A stretch of DNA of 24,282 bases from DATJSJ01 sp035504175 (GCA_035504175.1 DATJSJ010000084.1:1-24282); one strand, 5' to 3'. Shown: positions 1-7,858, counted from the stretch's first letter. Notes: generated by a model not told the origin, from the letters alone. Made by a program: numbers and translations.

Positions 1-114
1 GACGCGCGCATCGCTTATGGCGTCGGCCTCGTCGCGGTGATCCTGCTGCTGCCGGGCGGCGTGATGGCGGGTGTTGCCGCACTGGCGCGCCGCGCGCGGG
101 CGGTCGCGCGATGA
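1..114 (+). CDS. livM: Branched-chain amino-acid ABC transporter permease, C-terminal fragment (LivM-like)
   Basis: Only the last 37 codons are in the window. The visible frame has a hydrophobic stretch with a Leu-Leu-Leu-Pro-Gly-Gly motif and an Arg/Ala-rich cytoplasmic tail, as at the end of LivM-type inner-membrane permeases. The stop TGA (112-114) overlaps the ATG of the following livG-like gene in an ATGA arrangement, so the two are probably translationally coupled. The LivM assignment rests mainly on position directly before livG and livF; LivH is less likely because LivM normally precedes LivG. The 5' part lies outside the window. Confidence 0.7.
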   Translation, partial: DARIAYGVGLVAVILLLPGGVMAGVAALARRARAVAR

Positions 115-833
115 GCGCCGCGGCGCTGCAGGTGAGCGGCCTGCGCAAGGTGTTCGGCGGCGTCGTGGCGCTGGCCGGCGTGGATGTCGCGATCGGCACC
201 GAGGAGATCGTCGGCATCGTCGGCCCGAACGGCTCGGGCAAAACCACGCTGTTCAATTGCGTCACCGGCGTGTTCCGTCCCAGCGCCGGCCGCGTCACCT
301 GGCGCGGCGAGAACATCACCGGCCGCAAGCCGCACGCGATCGCTGCGCGCGGCCTGGTGCGCACGTTCCAGCAGGCCATGTCCTTCCCCGGCCTGCCGGT
401 GCGGGAGAACGTGCGCATCGCCTGGGAGACCGGCCACGGCGGGGCGGGGCAGGGGTGGGACTCGCCGGAGGCGATCCTCCGCTTCGTCGGGCTGGAGCGG
501 CACGCCGACGATCTCGCCGGCGCGCTGCCGTTCGGCAATCTCCGGCGCCTCGGCCTCGGCATCGCGCTTGGTGCCGGCCCGGCGCTGCTGCTGCTCGACG
601 AGCCGGCGGCAGGGCTGAACGATCGCGAGACCGCCGAACTCGCCGAGCTGATCCTGGAGCTGCCGCGGCGCGGCGTCGGCGTCTGCCTGATCGACCACGA
701 CATGAATTTGATGAGCGCGCTGTGCCAGCGCCTGGTCGTGCTCGATTTCGGCACCAAGATCGCGGAGGGACCGCCGCTTGCGGTGCTCAACGACCCCAAG
801 GTGGTGGAGATCTATCTCGGGGGTGCGGCGTGA
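111..833 (+). CDS. livG: Branched-chain amino-acid ABC transporter ATP-binding protein LivG
   Basis: A 240-residue cytoplasmic ATPase that would power import of leucine, isoleucine, valine or related substrates through LivH/LivM. Walker A GPNGSGKTT is at residues 38-46, Walker B is LLLLDEP in the second half, and the H-loop is in LIDHDMN. The signature region reads PFGNLRRLGLG rather than a canonical LSGGQ; LivG proteins commonly have a degenerate motif here (LSYG/LPYG followed by RRL), so this is not a sign of decay. It overlaps the permease stop by 4 nt and the livF start by 4 nt, which supports one operon. The substrate is not provable from sequence; urea or other amide transporters share this architecture. 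Confidence 0.9.
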   Translation: MSAAALQVSGLRKVFGGVVALAGVDVAIGTEEIVGIVGPNGSGKTTLFNCVTGVFRPSAGRVTWRGENITGRKPHAIAARGLVRTFQQAMSFPGLPVRENVRIAWETGHGGAGQGWDSPEAILRFVGLERHADDLAGALPFGNLRRLGLGIALGAGPALLLLDEPAAGLNDRETAELAELILELPRRGVGVCLIDHDMNLMSALCQRLVVLDFGTKIAEGPPLAVLNDPKVVEIYLGGAA

Positions 834-1642
834 ACCTGCTGGAGGTCGATTGCGTCGAGACGGCCTACGGCGCGATCACCGTCAATCGCGACGTCTCGCT
901 GGTCGCGGCCGAGGGCGAGGTCGTCACCATTCTCGGCCCGAACGGGGCCGGCAAGACGACACTGCTGCGCGCAATCTGCGGCCTGCTGCGGCCGCGGCGC
1001 GGGCATATCCGCCTCGAGGGCGCCGACGTCGCCGGCCTGCCGGCGGATCGGCTGGCGCGGCTCGGCATCGTCATGGTGCCGGAGGGGCGGCGCATCTTCG
1101 CCGCGATGACGGTGCGGGAGAACCTGCGCCTCGGCGCCTACGCCCGCGCCGACCGGTCCGGCGTCGATGCCGATATCGCGTTGATGCAATCCTTCTTCCG
1201 CATCCTCGACCAGAAGGGCGAGGCGAAGGGCGGCGCGCTCAGCGGCGGGCAGCAGCAGATGCTGGCGATCGCGCGCGGGCTGATGGCGCGGCCGCGCTTG
1301 CTGTTGCTCGACGAGCCCTCGCTCGGCCTCTCGCCGCTGATGGTCAAGGAGGTGCGGGGCGTGATCGGCGAGATCCGCCGCCGCTTCGGCACCACGATCC
1401 TGCTGGTCGAGCAGAATGCCGGGCTCGCCATGGCGGTCGCCGAGCGCGCGTATCTCATGAACAACGGCCGCATCGTGCAGTCCGGCCCGATCGAGGCGCT
1501 GCGGGATTCGGCGAGCGTACGCGACCTCTACTTGGGCGCCGGCCGGGCGGGTGCCGGGGCAGGAGCCGGCGCCGGAACCGGAGCCGGGGTGGGATGGCCC
1601 GGCGGCGGCGCGGCCGGCGCCGCCAGTCCCAGCGCGTCATAG
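830..1642 (+). CDS. livF: Branched-chain amino-acid ABC transporter ATP-binding protein LivF
   Basis: The second ATPase of the Liv transporter, 270 residues from a GTG start that overlaps the livG stop (GTGA, 830-833). It has Walker A GPNGAGKTT, the LivF-type motif MVPEGRRIF, signature LSGGQQQM, Walker B LLLLDEP and the H-loop segment LLVEQN, all in the expected order. LivF proteins usually end near the VRDLYLG segment at about 235 residues. This one continues for about 35 residues rich in Gly and Ala, encoded by DNA that is antisense to the Pro/Ala-rich tail of the convergent zinc-ribbon gene; the two reading frames overlap by 115 bp (1528-1642). The tail is probably a passive by-product of that overlap. 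The core function is secure; the substrate is inferred from context. Confidence 0.9.
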   Translation: MNLLEVDCVETAYGAITVNRDVSLVAAEGEVVTILGPNGAGKTTLLRAICGLLRPRRGHIRLEGADVAGLPADRLARLGIVMVPEGRRIFAAMTVRENLRLGAYARADRSGVDADIALMQSFFRILDQKGEAKGGALSGGQQQMLAIARGLMARPRLLLLDEPSLGLSPLMVKEVRGVIGEIRRRFGTTILLVEQNAGLAMAVAERAYLMNNGRIVQSGPIEALRDSASVRDLYLGAGRAGAGAGAGAGTGAGVGWPGGGAAGAASPSAS

Positions 1643-2034
1643 ACCCGCATGCTGGGCGGCCAGGTCAGCATCACCTCGTCGCGGTAGGTATAGGCGGCCC
1701 AGCCGGCGCCGGCCAGGATCACGATCGTCGCCAGCCAGCCGATCAGCGCCGGTGCCCAGCCGCTGCGCGCACGCTTCGGTGCCGGCACCGGCTCGAGCGG
1801 ACGCGCCCCCTCGCGCTCCGGCGCCACCAGGGTCGCCGGCAGATGCGGCAGATGCCGCGGCTCGGGCGGCGGCGGGGCAGGCGGCGGCGCGGCGACGCTC
1901 GGTTCGGGCGCGGTCACGGGACCGCCCGGCGCCCATTCGTTGCCGCAGCGCGCACAGCGCACCGTGCGCCCGCCGCCGATCAGCGTATCCGGAACCTTGT
2001 AGGCGGCCTGGCAGGACGGGCATTCGATGCGCAT
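1528..2034 (-). CDS. MJ0042-type zinc-ribbon membrane protein
   Basis: 168 residues from the ATG at 2034, preceded by a G-rich Shine-Dalgarno stretch (about 2036-2040 on the plus strand). The N-terminus holds a zinc ribbon with two CxxC pairs (Cys5/Cys8 and Cys27/Cys30) spaced by a YKVPD...GRTVRC segment, typical of the MJ0042 zinc-finger family. A Pro/Ala-rich linker follows, then one membrane segment at about 96-117 and a Pro-Ala repeat tail at about 148-166. Such proteins often sit beside ftsE/ftsX in Alphaproteobacteria, and here the gene is divergent from ftsE. Its molecular function is unknown. An upstream in-frame ATG at 2103 would add 23 Arg/His-rich residues; I prefer 2034 because the domain begins there. 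Its 3' end overlaps livF by 115 bp. Confidence 0.8.
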   Translation of the reverse strand: MRIECPSCQAAYKVPDTLIGGGRTVRCARCGNEWAPGGPVTAPEPSVAAPPPAPPPPEPRHLPHLPATLVAPEREGARPLEPVPAPKRARSGWAPALIGWLATIVILAGAGWAAYTYRDEVMLTWPPSMRVYDALGLAAPAAPPPGHPTPAPVPAPAPAPAPARPAPK

Positions 2035-2192
2035 TTCCCCCGATCCTGCGCAACCCCTCCGCGTATGGCAATGCCGGTTCCGGCGGCGGCGCGGAAGTGG
2101 CACAGTCCGCGCCGCTCGGCGGGGGCCGCGTCCTGCGAGTCGATCGATTCGGGCGGCGGCCGGAGCGGAGGCAGGGGCACGGCCAGGCGGCG

Positions 2193-2876
2193 ATGGTATT
2201 GCTGGAGCGGGTGGGACTGCATTACGGCGGCCGATCGGCGGGCAGCCGGCAGGCCGCGCCCGACGTGCTGCACGATCTGAACTTCGCGGTGCCGGCGGGC
2301 GGATTCCGCTGGCTGCTCGGGCCGTCGGGCGCGGGCAAGACCAGCCTGCTGCGGCTCCTTTACCTCGCGGTGCGGCCGACCGCCGGCCGGCTCGACATCC
2401 TCGGCATTCCGGTCGGGCAGGCCGCCCGCGGCACGCTGCCGCGGCTGCGCCGGCGGATCGGCGTCGTGTTCCAGGATTTCCGCCTGCTGCCGCATCTGAC
2501 CGCCTACGACAATGTCGCGCTGCCGCTGCGCATCGCCGGCCGGCCCGAGGGCCAGATCCGCGCCGACGTCTCCGAGATGCTGCGCTGGGTCGGCCTGGCC
2601 CGGAAGCACGCCTCCCACCCCGCCGAGCTGTCCGGTGGCGAGCAGCAGCGCGTCGCCATCGCCCGCGCGGTGATCAACCGGCCCGACTTGCTGCTGGCCG
2701 ACGAGCCCACCGGCAATCTCGACGAAGGCCAGGCGGAGCGACTGATGCAGTTGCTCAAGGAGATGAATCGCCTCGGCACCACGGTCATGGTCGCGACGCA
2801 CAATGACGGTTTGGTGGCACGGCATCCGGCACGGGCGCTGCGGCTGGATCAAGGGCGGCTGATCGCCGATGGGTGA
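2193..2876 (+). CDS. ftsE: Cell division ATP-binding protein FtsE
   Basis: 227 residues, close to the usual FtsE length of about 220. Walker A GPSGAGKT is at 43-50, the Q-loop sits in VVFQDFRLLPHLT (Q94), the signature LSGGEQQR is at 146-153, and Walker B LLLADEPTGNLD follows. The FQDFRLL context is characteristic of FtsE. FtsE partners FtsX at the division site and drives activation of peptidoglycan hydrolases instead of transport. The ATG at 2193 was chosen because the frame upstream has no FtsE-like sequence. The 3' end overlaps ftsX by 8 nt. The 158-bp gap to the divergent zinc-ribbon gene should contain the operon promoter, though I could not place it. Confidence 0.92.
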   Translation: MVLLERVGLHYGGRSAGSRQAAPDVLHDLNFAVPAGGFRWLLGPSGAGKTSLLRLLYLAVRPTAGRLDILGIPVGQAARGTLPRLRRRIGVVFQDFRLLPHLTAYDNVALPLRIAGRPEGQIRADVSEMLRWVGLARKHASHPAELSGGEQQRVAIARAVINRPDLLLADEPTGNLDEGQAERLMQLLKEMNRLGTTVMVATHNDGLVARHPARALRLDQGRLIADG

Positions 2877-3885
2877 GACCGTGACCGCCGGCGCCCGGCG
2901 CGCCCGGCTGCGGCCGGCCGGGTTCGACGATCTCGGCGTCCGGCGCGCGCTGTCCGACCGGCTGCTGCCGGCGCTGGTCGCGGCGATGACCTTCCTCGCG
3001 GCGCTGACCCTGGCCGGTGCGGTTGCCACCTCGTCGCTGGCGCACCACTGGCAGCACGGCGCCGCGGCGGCGCTCACCGTGCAGGTGCCCGATCCCGGCG
3101 CCAGCCCGGCCAGTGGCGAAGGCACCCGCCTGACCCGGGTGGTCGCGATCCTGACCGATGCGCCGGGCATCGCCGAGGCCCGCGCCCTCGATCGCGCCGA
3201 GCTCACCGACCTGCTTCGCCCCTGGCTTGGTCGCGACCTCGCCGCCGCGGCGATCGGCCCGGCTGCTGCCGGCGGCGACAAGGGCGGTGCGGCGGCCGAT
3301 CCGGCGCAGGCGCCGCTGGCCCTGCCGCTGCCCGGGGTGGTGCAGGTGCGCCTCGACCGGCCGGGAGTCGATCTGACCGGGCTGGCGAGACGGCTCGACC
3401 AGGCGGCACCGGGCACGCTGGTGGAGAGTCACGGTCTCTGGGTGCAGCGCCTCTCCGCCCTGGCGCGCAGCCTGCAGGCTTGCGCCGCGGTGGTGCTGGT
3501 CGTGGTCGTGCTGGTCGCCGCGGCGGTGGTCGCCGTCGCGACCCGCGCCGGGCTCGCCGCCCGCCGCGACGCGATCGAGATCGTGCACGGGCTCGGCGCC
3601 ACCGACCGCTACATCGCCGGCCGCTTCGCCCGACGCACCACGATGCTGGCCGCGGTCGGGGCGGCGGTCGGCGCCGCGGCGGCGCTGCCGGTGCTGATCG
3701 GCCTCGCCGGGTTGGCGGCGCCCTTCGCCTCCTTCGGACCCGAGGCGGAGGGAGGCGCCGGCCTGCTCGCCGCAGTGCCCGGATCCCTCTGGCTGGCGCT
3801 GCCCTGCCTGCCGCTGGTGGCGGCGGCGATCGGCTGGATGACCGCGCAGGGCACGGTGCGGCGATGGCTGCGCCGCCTGCCGTGA
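2869..3885 (+). CDS. ftsX: Cell division protein FtsX (permease-like)
   Basis: 338 residues with the FtsX layout: a short cytoplasmic N-terminus, membrane segment 1 at about 33-54, a large periplasmic domain, then three hydrophobic segments at about 204-225, 259-285 and 300-325. A cytoplasmic loop containing the EIVHGLGATDRYIA segment is the FtsX/MacB-family coupling motif that contacts the ATPase. It acts with FtsE in the inner membrane and signals to periplasmic cell-wall hydrolases. It begins inside the end of ftsE and overlaps the next gene, so these genes are very likely co-translated. The periplasmic domain is poorly conserved, as is usual in Alphaproteobacteria; assignment rests on topology and position. 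Confidence 0.9.
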   Translation: MGETVTAGARRARLRPAGFDDLGVRRALSDRLLPALVAAMTFLAALTLAGAVATSSLAHHWQHGAAAALTVQVPDPGASPASGEGTRLTRVVAILTDAPGIAEARALDRAELTDLLRPWLGRDLAAAAIGPAAAGGDKGGAAADPAQAPLALPLPGVVQVRLDRPGVDLTGLARRLDQAAPGTLVESHGLWVQRLSALARSLQACAAVVLVVVVLVAAAVVAVATRAGLAARRDAIEIVHGLGATDRYIAGRFARRTTMLAAVGAAVGAAAALPVLIGLAGLAAPFASFGPEAEGGAGLLAAVPGSLWLALPCLPLVAAAIGWMTAQGTVRRWLRRLP

Positions 3886-4487
3886 GGCGGCTGATCCCGC
3901 CGCCGCGCCTGCGCGCGTTGCTCGCGGGCGCACTGGCGCTGGCGACGCTGGCCTGGCTGATCGGCTTCGCATCCTTCGTCGAACAGGCGGAACGGCGCGC
4001 GAAGCCGCCGCCCTACGCCGACGGCATCCTGGTGCTGACCGGCGGCGCCGATCGGGTCGAGCGCGGGCTGCGCCTGCTGGCCGAAGGGCGCGGCCGGCTG
4101 CTGCTGGTGTCGGGCGTGCACGGCCCGACGCTCGCCGAACTGACCCGGCGGATCGGCCTGCCGGCCCACGACCTCGCCGCGCGCGTGACGCTGGGCCGCA
4201 GCGCGACGTCGACTGTCGGCAATGCCGAGGAGGCCGCCGGCTGGGTGACGGCGCACCACATCCGCACGCTCATCGTCGTGACGGCCGGCTATCACATGCC
4301 GCGGGCGCTGACCGAGCTTGCGCGCGCGCTGCCGGGCGTGGCGCTGTACCCGGCGCCGGTGCAGCCGCCGGCGATGCGCGACCCGCGCACCGCGGCGACG
4401 CTGCGGCTGCTGGCCGGGGAATACACCAAGTGGCTGGCCTCCGGGCTCGGCCTGTCGCTGCTGATGCCGGGGAACGCGGGCGTGTGA
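3864..4487 (+). CDS. DUF218 (YdcF/ElyC/SanA-type) membrane protein
   Basis: About 207 residues from the ATG at 3864; a GTG at 3882 (GTGA with the ftsX stop) would give 201. An N-terminal membrane segment at about 17-38 is followed by a DUF218 domain. Visible hallmarks are ILVLTGGADR with a downstream Arg/Glu pair, LLLVSGVHG, the STVGNAEEA segment and VVTAGYHMPRA. E. coli relatives ElyC and SanA affect envelope integrity, and ElyC is linked to lipid-carrier and peptidoglycan metabolism; no enzymatic reaction can be assigned here. It sits between ftsX and plsC with overlaps at both ends, consistent with an envelope role. The exact start is uncertain. Confidence 0.85.
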   Translation: MAAPPAVRRLIPPPRLRALLAGALALATLAWLIGFASFVEQAERRAKPPPYADGILVLTGGADRVERGLRLLAEGRGRLLLVSGVHGPTLAELTRRIGLPAHDLAARVTLGRSATSTVGNAEEAAGWVTAHHIRTLIVVTAGYHMPRALTELARALPGVALYPAPVQPPAMRDPRTAATLRLLAGEYTKWLASGLGLSLLMPGNAGV

Positions 4488-5209
4488 CGCTGCTGCGCTC
4501 GGCGCTGTTCAATGCCTGGTTTTTCGGCCTCACCTTCGTCATGGGGGTGATCGGCATCGCCGTTCGCCTGATCGCACCCCAGCGTGTGATCGACTACGCG
4601 ATGCTGTGGGCCCGGCTGGTGCTCGGCGGGCTGTATCGCATCTGCGGCATCAGGCTGGTGGTGATCGGCGCCGAGCATCTGCCGCGCGACGGGGCGGCAT
4701 TGATCGCCTCGCAACACCGTTCCGCTTTTGACACGCTGGTCTGGCTCACCCTGGTGCCGCGCGCCTCCTACGTTCTGAAGCGGGAATTGCAGCGCATCCC
4801 GCTGTTCGGGCCGCTGCTGCGGCCCGGCGGGCAGATCGCGATCGATCGGGGCGCCGGCGCGGCGGCACTGCGCTCCCTGCTGCGCGGCGCCGAACGCGCC
4901 GCCTCCGAGCACCGGCAGATCGTGATCTTCCCCGAGGGCACCCGGGTTGCCGCCGGGGCGAACGTCGCCCTGCACCCGGGCGTGGTCGCCGCTGCGGCGC
5001 GGCTGCACCTGCCGGTGATCCCGGTTGCGACCGATTCCGGCCGGCGCTGGAGTCGGCGCGCCTTTAGAAAGCATCGCGGGCCGATCCATCTGGTGGTCCG
5101 CCCGCCGCTGCCGGCCGGGCTCGGGCGGGACGAGCTGATGCGCCGGCTGCGGCAGGAATGGCAGGCTGGCGAGGCGGCGTTCGGCCCTGTGGATAAGTCT
5201 GTGGGTTGA
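4484..5209 (+). CDS. plsC: 1-acyl-sn-glycerol-3-phosphate acyltransferase (PlsC family)
   Basis: 241 residues from a GTG that overlaps the DUF218 stop by 4 nt. It has an N-terminal hydrophobic segment (about 9-30), the catalytic HX4D box (His78...Asp83 in QHRSAFD) and the substrate-binding FPEGTR motif at 149-154, in the spacing usual for PlsC. The enzyme would acylate lysophosphatidic acid to phosphatidic acid at the inner membrane during phospholipid synthesis. Other LPLAT members (for example ornithine-lipid acyltransferases) share these motifs, so the exact acceptor is inferred. The last codons contain a perfect DnaA box on the minus strand (5188-5196). It is the last gene of the ftsE operon as far as can be seen. 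Confidence 0.88.
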   Translation: MTLLRSALFNAWFFGLTFVMGVIGIAVRLIAPQRVIDYAMLWARLVLGGLYRICGIRLVVIGAEHLPRDGAALIASQHRSAFDTLVWLTLVPRASYVLKRELQRIPLFGPLLRPGGQIAIDRGAGAAALRSLLRGAERAASEHRQIVIFPEGTRVAAGANVALHPGVVAAAARLHLPVIPVATDSGRRWSRRAFRKHRGPIHLVVRPPLPAGLGRDELMRRLRQEWQAGEAAFGPVDKSVG

Positions 5210-5463
5210 GCCGCGGCCGGCTTGCCAGCCGACCGCAAGCGCAGGCGGCAAGCGGCTCATCGGGCGGGATTTTGAGCGTCGGCCGGCGGTGGCGATCCTG
5301 GATCGCCGGAGCCTGTGGGTGATGTGAACAGGCGCTAATACATTGATATAATTAACAAATACGAGAGCGTGGCAGGATGTAACCGGCGCAATGGCAAATC
5401 AGGCCGCGGAATCCGTCGGTCGCGCGCCGCGGCGAACGGCGCGGGGCGCGCGGTTGTGGATGA
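5188..5463. other. AT-rich spot with DnaA-box-like sequences (possible origin or DnaA-regulated region)
   Basis: TGTGGATAA at 5188-5196 is the exact complement of the DnaA box TTATCCACA and lies in the end of plsC. TGTGGATGA at 5455-5463 differs at one base, and TGTGGGTGA at 5314-5322 at two. Between them, 5336-5363 is the most AT-rich stretch noticed in the window (about three quarters A+T in an otherwise very GC-rich sequence). The spacer between plsC and the DUF2125 gene is 279 bp. This could be an origin, a DnaA-regulated promoter, or chance; no origin-flanking genes such as hemE, parA or dnaA are in view. Confidence 0.3.
5325..5352 (+). promoter_or_regulatory. Possible sigma-70 promoter upstream of the DUF2125 gene
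   Basis: A perfect TATAAT (5347-5352) follows TGAACA (5325-5330, 4 of 6 matches to TTGACA) with a 16-bp spacer. It points toward the gene starting at 5489, leaving a leader of roughly 130 nt. The same AT-rich tract is also noted as part of a possible DnaA-binding region, so the two readings compete. Confidence 0.4.
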
Positions 5464-5488
5464 CCTGTGGCGCCTGTAAGGGCATGCC

Positions 5489-6547
5489 ATGGGACGCGGC
5501 TTGCGAAGGGTACGGCGCATCGCGCTGATCCTGCTGGTCGGGGCGCCTCTGCTGCTGCTCGCCGGGGATGTGCTGCTGTGGCGGCTGGCGGAGCAGCGGC
5601 TGCAGCAGGGTTTCGCCGCCTGGCAGCAGGCACGGCGGGAAGAGGGCTGGACGCTGCGCAACGGTCTGCCGGCCGCCGGCGGCTGGCCGGGCGCGGCGAC
5701 GCTGACGCTGCCGGACGTGGTGCTGACCGGCGGCGAGGCGGACTTGCCGGGCGGCATCTCCTGGCAGGCCGGGCAGGTGACGCTGACCGTGGCCTTGCTG
5801 CACCCGCGCGTGCTGCGCGTGCAGGCGGCAGGGCGGCAGGCGTTGCGGCTCGGGGCGTTGCCGGCGGTGCAGTACATGGCGGGGTCGACCCAGGCGGCGG
5901 TGCCGTTGCAGCCGGGCGCCGCCGCCGCGCCGCCGGCGATCGAGATGCAGGCGGTCCAGGTGGGCGTGCCCGCGGTCGGACCCGGCACGGCGCGCGTGGC
6001 GCGGCTGCGGGCCGATTTCATCCCGCCCGCATCCGGTGCGGGCGGGTTTGGCTTCACGCTTCGCGCCGAGGCGATCGCGCTGCCCGCGACGCAACGCTGG
6101 CCGCTCGGGCCTAACGTCGACAGTCTCGATCTCACCGGGTCGCTGCAGGGGCGGGTGCCGCAGACCGCCTCCGGATTGCGGGCGCGCGCGGCCGCCTGGC
6201 GCGACGACGGCGGCATGGTGGTGCTGCGCCGGATCGGGCTCGTCTGGGGAAAGCTCGAAGTGAGTGCCAGCGCCCGGCTGACGCTGGATGCGACGCTGCA
6301 ACCGATGGGGGCGGCGAGGGCGCGGGTGACCGACTACGCCGCGGCACTCGATGCGATGGTCGCGGCGCACCGGATCGGCGCGCACATGGCGACGGCGATC
6401 AAGGCGGTGCTGGGACTGATGGCCGCCGCCCCGTCCGGCGGCGGGCCCGGCGAGGTCGAGGTGCCGCTGACCCTGCAGGACCGGGTGGTCTCGATGGGAC
6501 GGATCCCCCTCGCGCGCGTGCCGGAACTGGTCTGGCCGCAGAGTTGA
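5489..6547 (+). CDS. DUF2125 domain-containing protein
   Basis: 352 residues from an ATG preceded by AAGGG at 8-12 nt. An Arg-rich N-terminus is followed by one hydrophobic segment at about 10-30, acting as an uncleaved anchor or signal. The rest is a predicted beta-rich exported domain with repeated Leu/Val and Gly patterns, matching the DUF2125 family of alphaproteobacterial envelope proteins. The function of that family is not established. The gene stands alone: plsC ends 279 bp upstream and a minus-strand gene converges downstream. Family assignment is from overall pattern, including the early WxxxGLP/GGWPG segment. Confidence 0.75.
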   Translation: MGRGLRRVRRIALILLVGAPLLLLAGDVLLWRLAEQRLQQGFAAWQQARREEGWTLRNGLPAAGGWPGAATLTLPDVVLTGGEADLPGGISWQAGQVTLTVALLHPRVLRVQAAGRQALRLGALPAVQYMAGSTQAAVPLQPGAAAAPPAIEMQAVQVGVPAVGPGTARVARLRADFIPPASGAGGFGFTLRAEAIALPATQRWPLGPNVDSLDLTGSLQGRVPQTASGLRARAAAWRDDGGMVVLRRIGLVWGKLEVSASARLTLDATLQPMGAARARVTDYAAALDAMVAAHRIGAHMATAIKAVLGLMAAAPSGGGPGEVEVPLTLQDRVVSMGRIPLARVPELVWPQS

Positions 6548-6557
6548 GCCCGGCCGG

Positions 6558-6578
6558 GGCGGGATCCCTCAACCCGCC
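6558..6578. terminator. Weak hairpin between convergent genes
   Basis: GGCGGG (6558-6563) and CCCGCC (6573-6578) form a 6-bp stem with a 9-nt loop, between the DUF2125 stop and the stop of the minus-strand glycolipid-binding gene. There is no clear T tract, so termination here is tentative. Confidence 0.3.
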
Positions 6579-6613
6579 TGCGGTCGGGTCGACACCGCAA
6601 GCCTTCGGGCGCC

Positions 6614-7177
6614 TCAGCCAGCCGGCGCCACCCGTTCGAACAGGTGTTCGTAGCGGAGCACCAGGCCCGCGTCGTCCACCACCAGATCCGCTTCGAAACC
6701 GCGGAAGAGCCCGAGATCGACGTAGCGCAGCCTGCAGGCTCCGGTCCGCAGGTAGCGTTGTCTCGACCGCGCAACGGTCAGGGCCGGCCCGTCGATGAAG
6801 GCCGTATCGAGCGTCAGGCTCTCCCCCGCGTGCTCCGACATCCGGCGGATGGGGAGGGTGTTGCAGAAGGGAGTGACCGAAAGGTCCGGCTCCTCGGTCC
6901 CATCGAGATCCGGACGGGCGGCGCCGTCCACCAGCCAGCCGGATCCGGCGCGCTCCAGGCGCAGAACGTCGCGACCTTGCGCATTCAGGCGTTCGACGGT
7001 GACGGATTGCGCACGCCACGCGGAGTCGAGCCGCCAGTGGTGCTCGAGGCGGAAGCCGCCGGCGTCGAGGCAGATCACCGTGGACGTTGCGGCAACACAC
7101 GCGGGCGTGACGGTCAGCTCCAGCCGTTCGAGGCCTTCGACGTCGGTCCGGCGCCAGAACAGGATGGATGTGCTCAT
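6614..7177 (-). CDS. Putative glycolipid-binding domain protein (formerly DUF1089)
   Basis: 187 residues from the ATG at 7177, with a strong GAAGGAGG Shine-Dalgarno 7 nt upstream. The sequence matches the putative glycolipid-binding family: ILFWRRTD start, a WRAQSVTVE segment, the central FCNTLPIRR motif and a C-terminal beta-rich part with QRYLRTGACRLRYVD. No signal peptide is seen, so the product is probably cytoplasmic. The family name comes from a structural similarity; no ligand is proven. It lies 38 nt after the OGFr-domain gene on the same strand, so the two are likely one transcript. Confidence 0.8.
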   Translation of the reverse strand: MSTSILFWRRTDVEGLERLELTVTPACVAATSTVICLDAGGFRLEHHWRLDSAWRAQSVTVERLNAQGRDVLRLERAGSGWLVDGAARPDLDGTEEPDLSVTPFCNTLPIRRMSEHAGESLTLDTAFIDGPALTVARSRQRYLRTGACRLRYVDLGLFRGFEADLVVDDAGLVLRYEHLFERVAPAG

Positions 7178-7215
7178 CGCAGAGCCTCCTTCGCTCGCTC
7201 CGGCGCGCGCCGGCC

Positions 7216-7713
7216 TTAGAGCTTGAGCCGCACCGCCTCGCGCCAGAACCGCAGCGTCCGCTCGCCGATCACGGTGCCGGCCGGGCCGGCGGCCAGCCGC
7301 TCCAGCTCGCCCAGCAGCGCCCGTGCCTCGGGCGCGCAGCCGAGCAAGGTCAGGCTGCGGAGGATCCGCGTGATCCGCAGGAAATTGTGGTTCCCCGGCG
7401 TCAGCCACGCCCGCTGGCCGGCGGCCTGCGCATCCTCGCCCGCGAGCCCGTAGAACCGCCGCATCCGTGCCAGCGCCGCGAGCAGCCGCGCGCGCAGGGC
7501 CGGGTTGGCGCGGAAGGCGGCAATATCGGCGTGCGCAAGCAGCGGCGCCGCCGGGTTGAAGGCGCTCGGCTCCGGCAGCGGGAACAGCCACTGGATGTAA
7601 TCGTGCACGGCCTCCAGCGCCGCGTCGTCCCAGGCGAGTATCTCTTCCAGCCGGCGTCCGCGCGCATCCAGGCCGCCATCGGCGTAGAAACGCAACCATT
7701 GCGAGTCCGACAC
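7216..7713 (-). CDS. OGFr-domain (opioid growth factor receptor-like) protein
   Basis: 165 residues from a GTG at 7713 with a GGGAGGGAG Shine-Dalgarno just upstream; an ATG at 7758 would add 15 Ala/Arg-rich residues but has a weaker site. The body reads FYADGG...GRRLEEILAWDD...VHDYIQWLFPLPEPSAFNP, the hallmark of the conserved OGFr region shared by animal opioid growth factor receptor and a set of bacterial proteins, followed by a mostly helical C-terminus with NHNFLRITRILRSL. The domain's role in bacteria is unknown and nothing in the sequence suggests peptide binding. It is divergent from pntAA and upstream of the glycolipid-binding gene. Confidence 0.85.
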   Translation of the reverse strand: MSDSQWLRFYADGGLDARGRRLEEILAWDDAALEAVHDYIQWLFPLPEPSAFNPAAPLLAHADIAAFRANPALRARLLAALARMRRFYGLAGEDAQAAGQRAWLTPGNHNFLRITRILRSLTLLGCAPEARALLGELERLAAGPAGTVIGERTLRFWREAVRLKL

Positions 7714-7858
7714 CACTCCCTCCCGGCGCCGCGCCGGCCGGGCCGGTGCAGTCGCCATGGTCTTGCATCGTTCGGACACTCTGGCATCGTGCATCGGCCC
7801 GCGCGACCACTCCGGCCCGGTCCGGTGTGGCGCGCTCGTGCCGACGGGGGGAAATCGC

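Noticed and set aside
530..575. Degenerate ABC signature in livG as a sign of an inactive gene
   Set aside because: LivG proteins commonly have LPYG/LPFG-type motifs here, and the Walker and H-loop motifs are intact.
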